DNA of 64,000 bases from CAYOZN01 sp964408455 (GTDB taxonomy: Bacteria; Planctomycetota; Phycisphaerae; UBA1845; UTPLA1), in assembly GCA_964408455.1 (NCBI GenBank), contig CAYOZN010000020.1:1-64000 (forward strand). The letters are read 5' to 3'. The notes below the pieces were generated by a model, which saw only the letters and a program-made list of their open reading frames with translations, ran no database searches and was not told the origin of the DNA. Positions 30,282 through 39,525 of the stretch are shown here, in pieces (the stretch's first letter is position 1; each line of letters opens with the position of its first letter). The translations under genes and the position numbers were made by a program.

Positions 30282-31133
30282 ATGGACACCGTGCTGGACA
30301 TCATCATCCGAATCTGCACCGCCATCGGAGATGCCGCATTCGCCGCGATGTCGTGGATGGGCCCGGTCGCAGCGCTGTGGTTCATGTCGGCCGTCCTCGG
30401 CGTGGCGATGATGCTCGCCTGGCGCTGCACGTCCAACCAGAAGGCGATCGCCGAAGTGCGCCGCCGCATCTCCGCCGACCTGCTCGCGACGCGCCTGTTC
30501 AAGGATAATCTCGCAGTCACTTTTCGCTCGCAGCGCCGCATTCTGTGGCAGGCGGTGCGCCTGCTGGGCTATTCCCTCAAGCCGACGCTCATCATGATCG
30601 TGCCATTCGTGCTGATCATGTCGCAGATCGGCCTGCGGTACGAATTTCGCCCCGCCGCCGCCGGCAGCGTGCTGCGCGTGACGGCAACGGTGAAGCCCGC
30701 TTCATCGTCTGCGGGTCAGCCCATCCCGGCTGAAGCCACGAGCGTCAGCTTGCCGGCAGGCGTGCGCCACAACGAGCTGGACCCGTGCCGCGCGGAGCTG
30801 CTCCGCACGGTCGACTGGCGATTCATGGCCGATTCGGCGGGATCGCACCTCGTGACGCTGGGTGATGGCACCGGCGCCGTGCGCGTGCCGCTGGTCTTTG
30901 GCGAAGAATTCGTCCGATTGAGCAGCCGCGTGGGGGGCGCGTGGCACGAACGACTGCTGTTCTCCGCGGAGCCGGCCCTGCCCGCCGATTCGGCATTCGA
31001 ATCCGTGCGCATACACTATCCCGCCCGGCGCACGGAGCTGCTGGGATTCGACATCCACTGGTTGATTTCGCTTTTCGGGTTGTCGATCGGGTTTGCCCTG
31101 CTGGCAAAACCGGTGCTGAAGGTGCACATCTGA
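30282..31133 (+). CDS. Membrane protein with Oxa1/EMC3 (DUF106)-like core
   Basis: About 283 residues. An N-terminal helix (PVAALWFMSAVLGVAMMLAW) is followed by a charged coiled stretch (NQKAIAEVRRRISADLL), a second helix after KPTLIMIVPFVLIMSQ, a soluble beta-rich part, and a last helix (WLISLFGLSIGFALL). The helix-coil-helix core with KPTLIMIVP resembles DUF106/EMC3-type Oxa1-superfamily insertases, but similarity by eye is modest. No ribosome site is clear; ATG 30282 is used (TTG 30264 is possible). It is last in the plus-strand run. Confidence 0.5.
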   Translation: MDTVLDIIIRICTAIGDAAFAAMSWMGPVAALWFMSAVLGVAMMLAWRCTSNQKAIAEVRRRISADLLATRLFKDNLAVTFRSQRRILWQAVRLLGYSLKPTLIMIVPFVLIMSQIGLRYEFRPAAAGSVLRVTATVKPASSSAGQPIPAEATSVSLPAGVRHNELDPCRAELLRTVDWRFMADSAGSHLVTLGDGTGAVRVPLVFGEEFVRLSSRVGGAWHERLLFSAEPALPADSAFESVRIHYPARRTELLGFDIHWLISLFGLSIGFALLAKPVLKVHI

Positions 31134-31188
31134 CGGGCGAGCCGTCTGCCCCTGCCCGGCTCGCGAATGAGCGGCCGCCGATCCCGCG

Positions 31189-32721
31189 TCAAGGCATTTG
31201 CAGAACGACGGTATAAGCCCCTTCGCGGCTTTCGACGCGCAGCTTGACGCCACGGGCAAGCCCATCCGGCGACAGGGCGAACCGCAGTTCATCCACGCTG
31301 CTGACGGCCTTGTCATTGACCTCGACGATCACGTGACCCGGTCGCAGCCGGGCGGCATAGGCCTCGCTCGAAGCAGCGATGCGCGTCACGACCACGCCGC
31401 GATTCAGGCTGACTGGCAGCTGATAGCGATCGCCCAACTGCGCCGTCAGCGTCGACGCGGAGAAGCCGAGATCATCGAAGTGATGTCGGGCCGTCGATTC
31501 CGACGCCGTCAGTTCGTCGCGATTCCACGGGACCGTATCGCGCTCGTCCCCCGGAAGTCGCCAGGCGCGGTTCAACTCGCGGACCGAACCGGACGTCGAG
31601 AAATCATCCGGTTGCCGGCCAATGACGACGTCGCAGCTCACCCGCGCGCGATTGCGCCAGAGCGTCATGGCGACTTTGGTGCCCGGTCGCGTGGCGGCGA
31701 CCATCTCCTGCAACTGTTCGCGCGTCGTCACAATCGCGCCGTTGATGTTGAGGATGATGTCCTCGGGCTTGAGGCCGGCCTGGGCGGCGGGCGAATTGTC
31801 GGCGACGTTGCGAACGAGCACGCCCATGGTGGTGTCCAGTCCGTAGTCGGAGATCATCTGCGGCGTGATCTGTTCGATCACGACGCCCAACACGCCGCGC
31901 ACGACCTTGCGGTCGGTCTTCAGCCGTTCGGCGATGAAGGCGACGACGTTGGACGGGATCGCAAAGCCGACCCCTTGATGGCCGCCGTTTTCCGTGGCGA
32001 TGGCCGTGTTGATGCCGATCACTTCGCCCCGCGTGTTGATGAGCGGGCCGCCGGAGTTGCCGGGATTGATCGGGGCATCAGTCTGGAACCAGTTCTGATA
32101 GTCGATGTCAACGTTGACGTCCGAGCGGCCCATGGCGCTGATGATGCCGTGGGACACGCTGTGTCCGAGGCGGAACGGGCTACCGATCGCCAGGACAATG
32201 TGGCCAATTCGAACCTTGCTCGAATCGCCAAGCACGGCGGGATGAAGCCGATCCGCCTCGATCTTCAGCAGTGCGAGATCGGTCTTGATGTCGGTCCCAA
32301 TCAGCGCGGCGTCGATCCGCCGGCCGTCGACCAGGGTGACCGTGATGCGATCGGAGTTTTCAATCACGTGGTTGTTGGTCATCACGTGGCCGTCTTCATC
32401 GATGATGACGCCGCTGCCCGTGCCGACCGACGGACCCCTGCCAGAGCCATCTCGAGCGGCGAACGCTTCGATATAGACCACGGAGGGCCGCGAGACCTCG
32501 GATACGATGGCGTACCCCTCCGACAGCCGCTCGAGAGCAGCGACCTCTTTCAGATCGGCGATGTGGAGATGGCTGCGGGCCGCCTCCAGCTTGCCACGTT
32601 CCATGGCGTAAGCGACCCGGCCGGGCACATCCAACTGCATGATGGACGCCAGCCCGCCGAAACAAATCAGCAGGGCCGCCAGCGTTCGGGTAACCGGGGA
32701 GGAGGGGGAGGACCTGTGCAT
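31189..32721 (-). CDS. HtrA/Deg-type serine protease with two PDZ domains
   Basis: Envelope quality-control protease. ATG 32721 is preferred because GAGG sits eight bases upstream; it starts a basic, hydrophobic signal/anchor (SPVTRTLAALLICFGGLAS), giving 510 residues. Catalytic His is in TNNHVIE, Asp in TDLALLKIE and Ser in NPGNSGGPL, the trypsin-like HtrA set. Two PDZ-like domains follow, around residues 265-360 (GVLGVVIEQ, GLKPEDIILNING) and at the C-terminus (ARLRPGHVIVEVNDKAV). It converges with the EMC3-like gene; an 8-base stem with a 12-base loop lies between (31137-31164). Confidence 0.9.
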   Translation of the reverse strand: MHRSSPSSPVTRTLAALLICFGGLASIMQLDVPGRVAYAMERGKLEAARSHLHIADLKEVAALERLSEGYAIVSEVSRPSVVYIEAFAARDGSGRGPSVGTGSGVIIDEDGHVMTNNHVIENSDRITVTLVDGRRIDAALIGTDIKTDLALLKIEADRLHPAVLGDSSKVRIGHIVLAIGSPFRLGHSVSHGIISAMGRSDVNVDIDYQNWFQTDAPINPGNSGGPLINTRGEVIGINTAIATENGGHQGVGFAIPSNVVAFIAERLKTDRKVVRGVLGVVIEQITPQMISDYGLDTTMGVLVRNVADNSPAAQAGLKPEDIILNINGAIVTTREQLQEMVAATRPGTKVAMTLWRNRARVSCDVVIGRQPDDFSTSGSVRELNRAWRLPGDERDTVPWNRDELTASESTARHHFDDLGFSASTLTAQLGDRYQLPVSLNRGVVVTRIAASSEAYAARLRPGHVIVEVNDKAVSSVDELRFALSPDGLARGVKLRVESREGAYTVVLQMP

Positions 32722-33065
32722 GGGCATTTCCTCGCGAAGCCGTAGAGAGTTCGAAGCGTCGCTCACAAAACGGATTCGTAATGCGCCGGTGAGGCGGCGT
32801 TTATCCGCAATGTTACTTATACCTCGAAAGCAGAAATCTCGGACGCAACATGTTTGTCACATGGGCCAGATCTTGCCGCTCATTGATCGGTCTGTCAGGC
32901 AGGCTGCTCTATCTTAGCACCTGAGGACCGGAAATCGAGTGCGGACTTAAACTCAACCTGACAAAATTGTCTAAGGGGGGCGGGACAGCCAAATCGCGAT
33001 CCTGCGGGGGTCCTTCCCCGCAGGATCGCCCGTGACCGGTCGATCACTGTTGCTAAGGCGTTTGA
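32722..33065. other. Region between htrA start and dnaA end
   Basis: Contains the dnaA terminator hairpin (32996-33029). A single DnaA-box-like 9-mer TTATCCGCA (one mismatch) is at 32801-32809. A TATAAG -10 candidate for the protease gene lies on the minus strand at 32821-32816. No gene seen. Confidence 0.45.
32996..33029 (-). terminator. Hairpin terminator after dnaA
   Basis: A perfect 14-base stem (GCGATCCTGCGGGG at 32996-33009 pairing with 33016-33029) closes a six-base loop, 36 bases after the dnaA stop codon. The downstream U-tract is weak (ATTTGGC), so it may also be a structural element. Confidence 0.65.
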
Positions 33066-34532
33066 TCAGCAGGGGACGCCGGACTGCCCCACCGTCAGTT
33101 GTTCTTCTTGGGCGGCGACAATCTCGCGGATTTTCCGGGTAATCGGGCCGGCAGCACCCTGCCAGGTGACGTCGGCGTCGTTGGTCATATTTTGGTTTAC
33201 GCGGCGGCACGCCAGGAGCACGGTGGTGTGGTTCTTGTTGCCCATCAGACGGGCGATCTCCGGGAAGCTGAGATCCGTGTGCCGCCTGGCCAGAAACATC
33301 GCGACGTTACGAGCCAGGGCGATGGTTCGGCTCTTGCGGGATGAGTGCAGATCGGCCGGGCAGAGGCCGAAATACGTGGCGACGCTCATCTCAATATCGC
33401 TCACCGTCAGAATCTTGCCTGTCTGCCGCAGATGGTCTTCCAGGGCCTGGCGGGCAAGATCGAGCGTGATCGGGGCCTTTTGGAGCGATGCGAAGGCGAT
33501 CAACTTGATGAGGCATCCTTCGAGTTCGCGCACATTCGCCTCGATCATCCCGGCGATGTAGTCGATGACGGGCTCTGCGACGACGTGGTGCGTGCGCGCT
33601 GCAATGCGGCGCAGGATCTCGCGCCGCGTCTCAACATCGGGGCGCTCGATCTTGACCACCATACCGGCGAGAATGCGACTCACCAGCGATTCCGACAGGT
33701 CGCCGATCATCTTCGGATGGGCATCCGAGGCCATGATGACGCGCTTGTTGTTGGCGTTGATGGCGTTGAAGGTGTGGAAGAATTCTTCCTGCGTGACGCG
33801 CTTGTTGGCAATGAACTGAAAATCGTCGATGAGCAGCACGTCCACGTCGCGATAGCGATGGCGAAAGGCATCGAGCTTCTTATCCCGCAGGGCGACGAGG
33901 AACTGGTTGGTGAAGTCTTCGCCGGTCAGGTATTCGCATCGCAGCGAGGGCTTTTTCTCGGCGAGGGCGGCGACGATGCCCTGAAGCAGGTGCGTCTTGC
34001 CCAGACCGCAGCCGCCAAAATAGCAAACGACACCCACTTCGGCGGCCTGGTTTTCGACGACGGCGAGCGCCGTGGAGTACGCCAGTCGATTGGAAGCGCC
34101 GACGACGAAATCGCTGAGCCGGTAGCGCAGGTTCCGCGGCTGCGCGGGTGCGGGCCGCAGCGCCGGCGCCTGGCCGTTGCCCTGCCCCCTGCCCTCGCGA
34201 GCAACGCGCTCGGCGCTCTTTTCGATGTAGGCCGCCTGGGAGTTGAGCTGCTTCTTTCGAAGCTTGCGAAACAGCTCGGGATCGATGGAAAATGTAACGT
34301 TCACATCGCCGCCGACGACGTCCGTTGCCGCCTGCTGGATCGCGTCGGCAAAATGATCTTCGATCCAGTTGCCGATAAAGATGTTGGGCACGCCAACCTT
34401 CAGAAAGCGATCGCCGTGCGTGAATTCCGTCGAGTTCTTGAACCAGATTTTGTATTTCTGCGGTCCGACCAGCTCGGCGATCCGCTTACGCACCTGTTCC
34501 TCTACAGCAGGCATGACGGCCACAGCGGTCAT
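33066..34532 (-). CDS. dnaA: Chromosomal replication initiator protein DnaA
   Basis: AAA+ initiator that binds DnaA boxes and melts the origin. ATG 34532 has AAGGAG upstream; an in-frame ATG at 34583 is poorer. The 488-residue protein has domain I (VRKRIAELVGPQKYKIWF), Walker A GGCGLGKTHLLQG (Lys near residue 178; Cys where Val is usual), Walker B LLIDDFQFI, and a domain IV helix-turn-helix ending MGNKNHTTVLLACRRVN. In E. coli that signature is GGRDHTTV, so Asp is replaced by Asn here. No dnaN, gyrB or recF is adjacent. Confidence 0.95.
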   Translation of the reverse strand: MTAVAVMPAVEEQVRKRIAELVGPQKYKIWFKNSTEFTHGDRFLKVGVPNIFIGNWIEDHFADAIQQAATDVVGGDVNVTFSIDPELFRKLRKKQLNSQAAYIEKSAERVAREGRGQGNGQAPALRPAPAQPRNLRYRLSDFVVGASNRLAYSTALAVVENQAAEVGVVCYFGGCGLGKTHLLQGIVAALAEKKPSLRCEYLTGEDFTNQFLVALRDKKLDAFRHRYRDVDVLLIDDFQFIANKRVTQEEFFHTFNAINANNKRVIMASDAHPKMIGDLSESLVSRILAGMVVKIERPDVETRREILRRIAARTHHVVAEPVIDYIAGMIEANVRELEGCLIKLIAFASLQKAPITLDLARQALEDHLRQTGKILTVSDIEMSVATYFGLCPADLHSSRKSRTIALARNVAMFLARRHTDLSFPEIARLMGNKNHTTVLLACRRVNQNMTNDADVTWQGAAGPITRKIREIVAAQEEQLTVGQSGVPC

Positions 34533-34965
34533 AGCGCGCGCTCCTTCAGCGCTCCACGATCGGGCGCGGGTTACAAGGGTCATACGGCCTACAAAAAATC
34601 AGTTACAGATGGTCCGGCAAGCGAGAATTGCGGCTTTCAAACGGCTTCTTGAGGCCCCCCGAGTGAACCCCGCCGCATCCGTCTATCAAGTCGCTCTTTC
34701 TTACCTGCGGCGTAATTTACGAATGCGCAGAAACCACGTCAATAAAGAAATTCTCATCTAAAATTTACACACGTATTCACTTCTTGCGCCACCGAAACTT
34801 AGAGCAACGAAAAAAGTTCTTTTAACCGCTTACCAACATTCGGTCCTCGCTGCCTGAATAATCCGTGGAGAACACGACTCCGGATCTCCCGCCGCGCGCT
34901 CAACTTCATGATCACGCGTAGCTTTTGCGACGACCCGCGCGCAGCATTCAAGCAGCTCGCGTTCT
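34533..34965. other. AT-richer region upstream of dnaA
   Basis: About 430 bases, noticeably AT-rich at 34720-34830 for this genome. This is where an origin would be looked for, but I find no cluster of TTATCCACA-like boxes; TTTACACAC near 34765 is only a loose resemblance. No gene seen. Confidence 0.4.
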
Positions 34966-35910
34966 TCAGCCGCTTGCGATCACGCGCAGCATCGCGCGGC
35001 GGGAGTTCGATTGCGAGAAGCCCGTGCTTGCGTAGAGCCGCTTTGCCGGCTCGTTGTCCCGATCGACCGCCAGCGTGACTGATGCAAACCCGTCCTCCCT
35101 CGCGATTTGCAGGCCCGCGTTGAGGATATGTCGCCCGATGCCCCGTCCGCGGAACGCAGGCGCTACGCCCATATAGACTAATTCCAACACCGGACGAAGC
35201 GGATTCTGCGACAACAACACGCATCCCGCCGCCTGATCGTCGACGCATAGCAGCCGCCATCGATGCGGCGCAAATAGCCCTGCCGCACGGTGGCCGGCAA
35301 TCACGTCGTCAATTGCCCGAAGCGCCCCGAGCACCGGACAATCCCGGCTGCCCTCGTAGGTGCTGCGAATCAGGTCGGCGAATTGCCGATGGCTCCCGTC
35401 GTCGTACCGTTTCCACGCGCTGGAGGCCGGCGCGGCGGGCAAAGCCTCGCTCAACCCGCCGGCCGTTCGCTGCGCAATGAAGCACTCCAGGTAGTCCAGC
35501 ACCGCTATCTGCTGAAAACCCGCAAGCTCCAGCAATCGGACGCCCGCGGCATCGTGTGGCTCCAGCAGCACCTGGAGGAGCCGCACACCCCGCTCGACCT
35601 CCTCCTTGCAGATGTCCTCCAGCAGCGTCAGGACTGCCGCCTGATAGTCGCCGGTGCATGCATGGCTTGGCAGAAACAGCATGGCCGTTCGCCCCGGCGA
35701 TTCGAGACACGTCACACCGCACACCGGCATGCCGCCGCGGCTGAGCAACCAGTGCTGTCCCAGGTCCAGGTGCAACGCCCGGGCATACTCGATGAACGCC
35801 GTCACCTGCCGCTCGAGCTCGCCAACCGGCTGATGCGGCGCCGACAGGGTACACCGAAGTGTTCGGCGGAGGTTTGCCGTTCCGGGTCGTATGAGTTCCA
35901 AGCTCGACAT
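34966..35910 (-). CDS. Tandem GNAT acetyltransferase
   Basis: A 314-residue protein with two GNAT-like halves. The C-terminal half is clear: VYMGVAPAFRGRGIGRHILN has the acetyl-CoA loop RGRGIG, followed by VDRDNEPAKRLYASTGF. The N-terminal half is degenerate but has the same strand-helix order and a LLEPHDAAGVRLLELAGF motif. The double arrangement recalls mycothiol synthase, though the substrate cannot be read from the sequence. ATG 35910 is used; the TTG at 35940 adds ten residues without a ribosome site. Confidence 0.75.
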   Translation of the reverse strand: MSSLELIRPGTANLRRTLRCTLSAPHQPVGELERQVTAFIEYARALHLDLGQHWLLSRGGMPVCGVTCLESPGRTAMLFLPSHACTGDYQAAVLTLLEDICKEEVERGVRLLQVLLEPHDAAGVRLLELAGFQQIAVLDYLECFIAQRTAGGLSEALPAAPASSAWKRYDDGSHRQFADLIRSTYEGSRDCPVLGALRAIDDVIAGHRAAGLFAPHRWRLLCVDDQAAGCVLLSQNPLRPVLELVYMGVAPAFRGRGIGRHILNAGLQIAREDGFASVTLAVDRDNEPAKRLYASTGFSQSNSRRAMLRVIASG

Positions 35911-35983
35911 GTGTTTGCGCCAGGGGATCGCAGACGGCAATCCGACACCGCAGCCATGATAGCGTCCCCTCCGGCAAACCCGA

Positions 35984-36907
35984 TCACGAATTAATCAACA
36001 TCGCGCCGGCCGAATGGAGCACGTCACTCAGGGAGGGCCAGTGAGGCGTGCCGCTCCCGATGACCTCGGTCGTATCCGAATAGGGCCGCCAGACGGTTGG
36101 CGCGGTCGGACCGAAAATGGCCAGAGTCCGTGCCTCCACCGCGGCGGCCAGGTGGGATATGCCGCTGTCGTTGCCGATGTACGCCCGGGCGAGCGAAAGC
36201 CACGCCGCCACCCGCAGAAGCGATTCTGACTCGACCGCCGCCGCGACTTTCAGTAGCTGCGACAGGTCCGCACCGGCGAACCGCTCGCGCTCCGCGGGCC
36301 CCAGCAGCGTGACACAGGCCCGGCCCCGTTCTCGCAAGCGGTTCGCCAGTCCTGCCCAGTTTTCGAGCGGCCAGCACTTGGCCCGCGAGCCGCTGCCCGG
36401 GTGCAGCACGATCGGTGCGGCCCCGGCGAACGCCGGATGGTCCCGGGCGGCCGCCAATTCGTCGGCAGGTACGCGGATGACCGCCGGCCTGACGCGCAGG
36501 TCGATGCCCGCGCGGACCAGATCGCGGGACCACTGCGTTGTAATGTGTTCGTTCGTCCCCGTCCGCGGGCGCGGGTCGATCGATATCACCCGTCCGACGC
36601 CGGCCGAAACCAGGCGAGCGTCCAGCGCAGCCGCCTCGCCGAGCAGGTTAATGGCAAGTTGGTGCCCGGCAATTGCATCGGCGGCGCGGCCATCGAGCGC
36701 ACTCGATCCGAACAGGGCATGAAAGCCGCCGGCATCGAGGTCGCAAAACCGGTCAATGCCATTGTCCGGACCGGCCAACTCCCGGATCGTGCCTCTGCCG
36801 ATCAGTGTCACCCATTCGGCACGAACGGCGACACGGAGCGACTGGATCAGCCCCAGTGTCAGGATAAAGTCACCAATCGCCCCGCCATGGAGCACCAGCA
36901 TGCGCAT
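35984..36907 (-). CDS. Glycosyltransferase family 9 (ADP-heptose:LPS heptosyltransferase-like)
   Basis: A 307-residue GT-B transferase. The N-terminal MLVLHGGAIGDFILTLGLIQ is the GT9 signature (normally RxGxxGD). The C-terminal donor-binding parts include VLHPGSGSRAKCWPLENWA and YIGNDSGISHLAAAV. Predicted to add heptose or a related sugar to lipid-linked polysaccharide at the inner face of the membrane. ATG 36907 overlaps the TGA of the DUF4159 gene (ATGA), so the two are co-translated. The longer frame upstream is the shadow of that gene. Confidence 0.85.
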   Translation of the reverse strand: MRMLVLHGGAIGDFILTLGLIQSLRVAVRAEWVTLIGRGTIRELAGPDNGIDRFCDLDAGGFHALFGSSALDGRAADAIAGHQLAINLLGEAAALDARLVSAGVGRVISIDPRPRTGTNEHITTQWSRDLVRAGIDLRVRPAVIRVPADELAAARDHPAFAGAAPIVLHPGSGSRAKCWPLENWAGLANRLRERGRACVTLLGPAERERFAGADLSQLLKVAAAVESESLLRVAAWLSLARAYIGNDSGISHLAAAVEARTLAIFGPTAPTVWRPYSDTTEVIGSGTPHWPSLSDVLHSAGAMLINS

Positions 36908-39447
36908 CAGGGCTTCTCCGCCGCCCCCCGCGCCTCGCGAAGCTGCCACCAGCGCGAAAGCAGCAGGTTGTCCACGATGGTGCGCGTGGACGCCTGCGTG
37001 TAGCCCACGCGCTGCCAGACAAAGTGGCCGTTGAGACCGGCGCTCAGATCGAATGGACACGCGGCCACGGCGACGCGGCCTTCGACGGTACGCAGCACGA
37101 TGGGCGGCGGCGCCTTGGCGGGGCTGAGGCTGAGACCGGCCTGCGTCGAATCCAGGTCCAGTAATGATCGGCCGCCATCGAACGAACCGATCGCGAGGGC
37201 GTCCTTTGCCGCCAGCACGCCTCGCTCGCCCACGTCGAGACCCTCAACCAGCTTCAGCACGGCCGCCGTGGCGGGGCCTTGACCGTCGGCGGCATCGATC
37301 ATGATCCATCCACCATTGCGGGCGTACTCCGAAAGCACCCGCAGACGCCTGCTGCCGGGATCCGAGGCGCCGCGCGTGCTGACATGAACGACGTCAAAGC
37401 CCGCCAGCTCGGCGGCGTCGTCGGGCAGCGGACCCTCTTCGACGCGCAGCGTCATGCCGGTGCGTCGTTGAATGCCCTCGGCGTGGCGTTGCCACAAGCC
37501 GGCATACGCAGTCGGTCGTTCCAGGCTCGTTTGATATAGCCGAAGCGACCCGCGCGGCGCGACTGCGCCCGCAGCGGTCTGCAATGGCGGCAGCGTCTGT
37601 GGAAGCTCATTGTATGGTGGCGCGCAATACACCCGCACATTGGCCATGATCTCGTAAAGCTCGTTATGCTCGCGGCGGTCCTGGTGCCAGGCGCCCGCGA
37701 GATCGACAGGGCTGAGCAGCACCATCAATCGCGGCCCCTCGCGGATGGCGGTAAACGGCACGCGCTTCTTCCACCCCTTACGGCCGCCTCGGAACAGGCA
37801 CGTGTACAGCGGCTCATCGCGGTCCAGCTCGGAGAATTCCAGCCGCCGGTCGGCGAACATCTCGTTGAACATCTTCTTCGCGCTCTCCACAAAGCGGGCG
37901 CTGGAACGATCGGCATGCAGAAACACCACGCCTCCCTCGTCGATGTAATCGCGAATGGTGCGCCGCGTCGCCTCGCTCAGCTTCAATTGCTCAAACCCCG
38001 AAATGTACAGAAATGGCGCGATCTTCAACGCGTCGAGCGACGCCGTCTCGGGCACGATCTGCCAGCGGTGAATCCGCTCGAAGTTGCCCGACAGGTAGCG
38101 GACCAACCCGGACAGATCGCGATGGTAGTAATTCCATGCGTGCACGTCCTCGCCATGCGCGAGTTTCTGAAACAGCACCGGCGCCCTGCCGTGAACGAGA
38201 AAGATGAGCATGAACGAGTCCGCGACCGCGTTCTCGCCCCACTTGTGGTCCGCCACCTGCGTTACATAACGCTCGAACCACTCGAGGCCGCCGATGTGCG
38301 TTCGTCCGCTTGCCAGACCCAGCCGCTCCAGCCCGAACAATTCGTAGCCGCGATGCCCGGCGATGCTCGGTCGGTTGTGCGTCAGAAACGCGTTGCCGTC
38401 GTCGATTGCGCGATAGATGCGGTCCATCCGCGCCCGCGCCTTCTTGTTCGGCCTCGCCCCCTCGAAGTAGCGATAGGGAAAATCGGCCCGGGCATAGTGG
38501 CGGTCCAGCACGATATACAGGCTGTTGCAGCCGGCGACCGTCATCGAAGACGTCGAGCCGCCGTTGCCGTTGACGTAAGCCCATCCGCCATCGGGCTCCT
38601 GCCCGCCCAGCCAGTACTTCTCCATCGCCAGCCAGACGCTGTTCGACACATCGGCGCCGGCGACGGCGCCCGCCCACAGACCCAGGTGCGCGAACTGCGT
38701 GTTGGAATTGTCGCCGGGGAAGTCCATCTCCCGCGGATGAAAATAGGTATGTGCCCCCTGCGTGGTGCGCGCGTGCATCAGCCACGTGATGTCCTGCTGA
38801 AGGAGCCGCCGGTATTGCTGGTGGCGTTCCTCACCCAGCTTTCGATCCAGCAACAGGCTCCACAGGCACGCGCGCAGCGAACGGACATACGTCCCCATGT
38901 TCTTCGTGTCGGCACGCTCCAGCGCGCCGAGCATGCGCGCCAGTTGCGGCGTGCGCGTCTCAACGCCGGCGGCGACCAGCGCGAACGCCGCCAGCGTCGT
39001 CGGCCCGGTCCGGAAGTAGTCGGTCATCTCTTCCTTCAGATAACCCGACTCCTGCCAGTCGTCGATCAGAATCTTGCGAATGGAGACCTTCTCGCCATCC
39101 ACCGTTCGAAAGTCGATACGGGCGCCGTGGTCCTTTTCAACGTGGCCGCGAACCGTGCGCACCAGTCCGCCCTTCTGCCGCGTCTTGAAGGTGATGACGT
39201 CCTCTCCCACCGTGGCATCCATCAGTGCTTTGATGCCGTGCTCGATCGCGCGATCCACCGCCGCGCCATCGACCCCGTTCGCATGCAGCGGCGCGCAGAG
39301 AGCAAAGGACGTAATGCACGCGGCCGCGGTGCGAATCAATACATCGCGAGCGCCACAGGCAAACCTGCGGCGTCCGCCGATCGCGTCATCGCCCGGCTGG
39401 CGATGCGTCGTCGCGGAACGCCCTGTCTTTGACGTGCAGCGTTTCAT
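36907..39447 (-). CDS. DUF4159 protein with prenyltransferase-like repeats
   Basis: An 846-residue, probably exported protein. A long basic N-terminus leads to a hydrophobic stretch (AAACITSFALCAPLHANG) that could be a signal peptide; a shorter TTG start just before it is possible. Residues about 60-430 form alpha-hairpin repeats of the squalene-cyclase/prenyltransferase type (AHLGLWAGAVAGADVSN, GGWAYVNGN). The DUF4159 domain follows (KIAPFLYISGFEQLKLSEA, YIDEGGVVFLHAD, FTAIREGPRLMVL), then a second DUF4159-like Rossmann segment (FDVVHVSTRGASDPGSRRLR). Role unknown; such proteins are common in planctomycetes. Coupled to the GT9 gene. Confidence 0.8.
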   Translation of the reverse strand: MKRCTSKTGRSATTHRQPGDDAIGGRRRFACGARDVLIRTAAACITSFALCAPLHANGVDGAAVDRAIEHGIKALMDATVGEDVITFKTRQKGGLVRTVRGHVEKDHGARIDFRTVDGEKVSIRKILIDDWQESGYLKEEMTDYFRTGPTTLAAFALVAAGVETRTPQLARMLGALERADTKNMGTYVRSLRACLWSLLLDRKLGEERHQQYRRLLQQDITWLMHARTTQGAHTYFHPREMDFPGDNSNTQFAHLGLWAGAVAGADVSNSVWLAMEKYWLGGQEPDGGWAYVNGNGGSTSSMTVAGCNSLYIVLDRHYARADFPYRYFEGARPNKKARARMDRIYRAIDDGNAFLTHNRPSIAGHRGYELFGLERLGLASGRTHIGGLEWFERYVTQVADHKWGENAVADSFMLIFLVHGRAPVLFQKLAHGEDVHAWNYYHRDLSGLVRYLSGNFERIHRWQIVPETASLDALKIAPFLYISGFEQLKLSEATRRTIRDYIDEGGVVFLHADRSSARFVESAKKMFNEMFADRRLEFSELDRDEPLYTCLFRGGRKGWKKRVPFTAIREGPRLMVLLSPVDLAGAWHQDRREHNELYEIMANVRVYCAPPYNELPQTLPPLQTAAGAVAPRGSLRLYQTSLERPTAYAGLWQRHAEGIQRRTGMTLRVEEGPLPDDAAELAGFDVVHVSTRGASDPGSRRLRVLSEYARNGGWIMIDAADGQGPATAAVLKLVEGLDVGERGVLAAKDALAIGSFDGGRSLLDLDSTQAGLSLSPAKAPPPIVLRTVEGRVAVAACPFDLSAGLNGHFVWQRVGYTQASTRTIVDNLLLSRWWQLREARGAAEKP

Positions 39448-39525
39448 GAACGTTCGCCGGCGGGGCGCCGGCAGCCCCGGCCCTCTGACGCCGGCAGGTT
39501 GAGGGCCACAAGTCGGTGGGATGGA

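Noticed and set aside
34533..34965. Chromosome origin next to dnaA
   Set aside because: No cluster of DnaA boxes found; AT-richness alone is insufficient.
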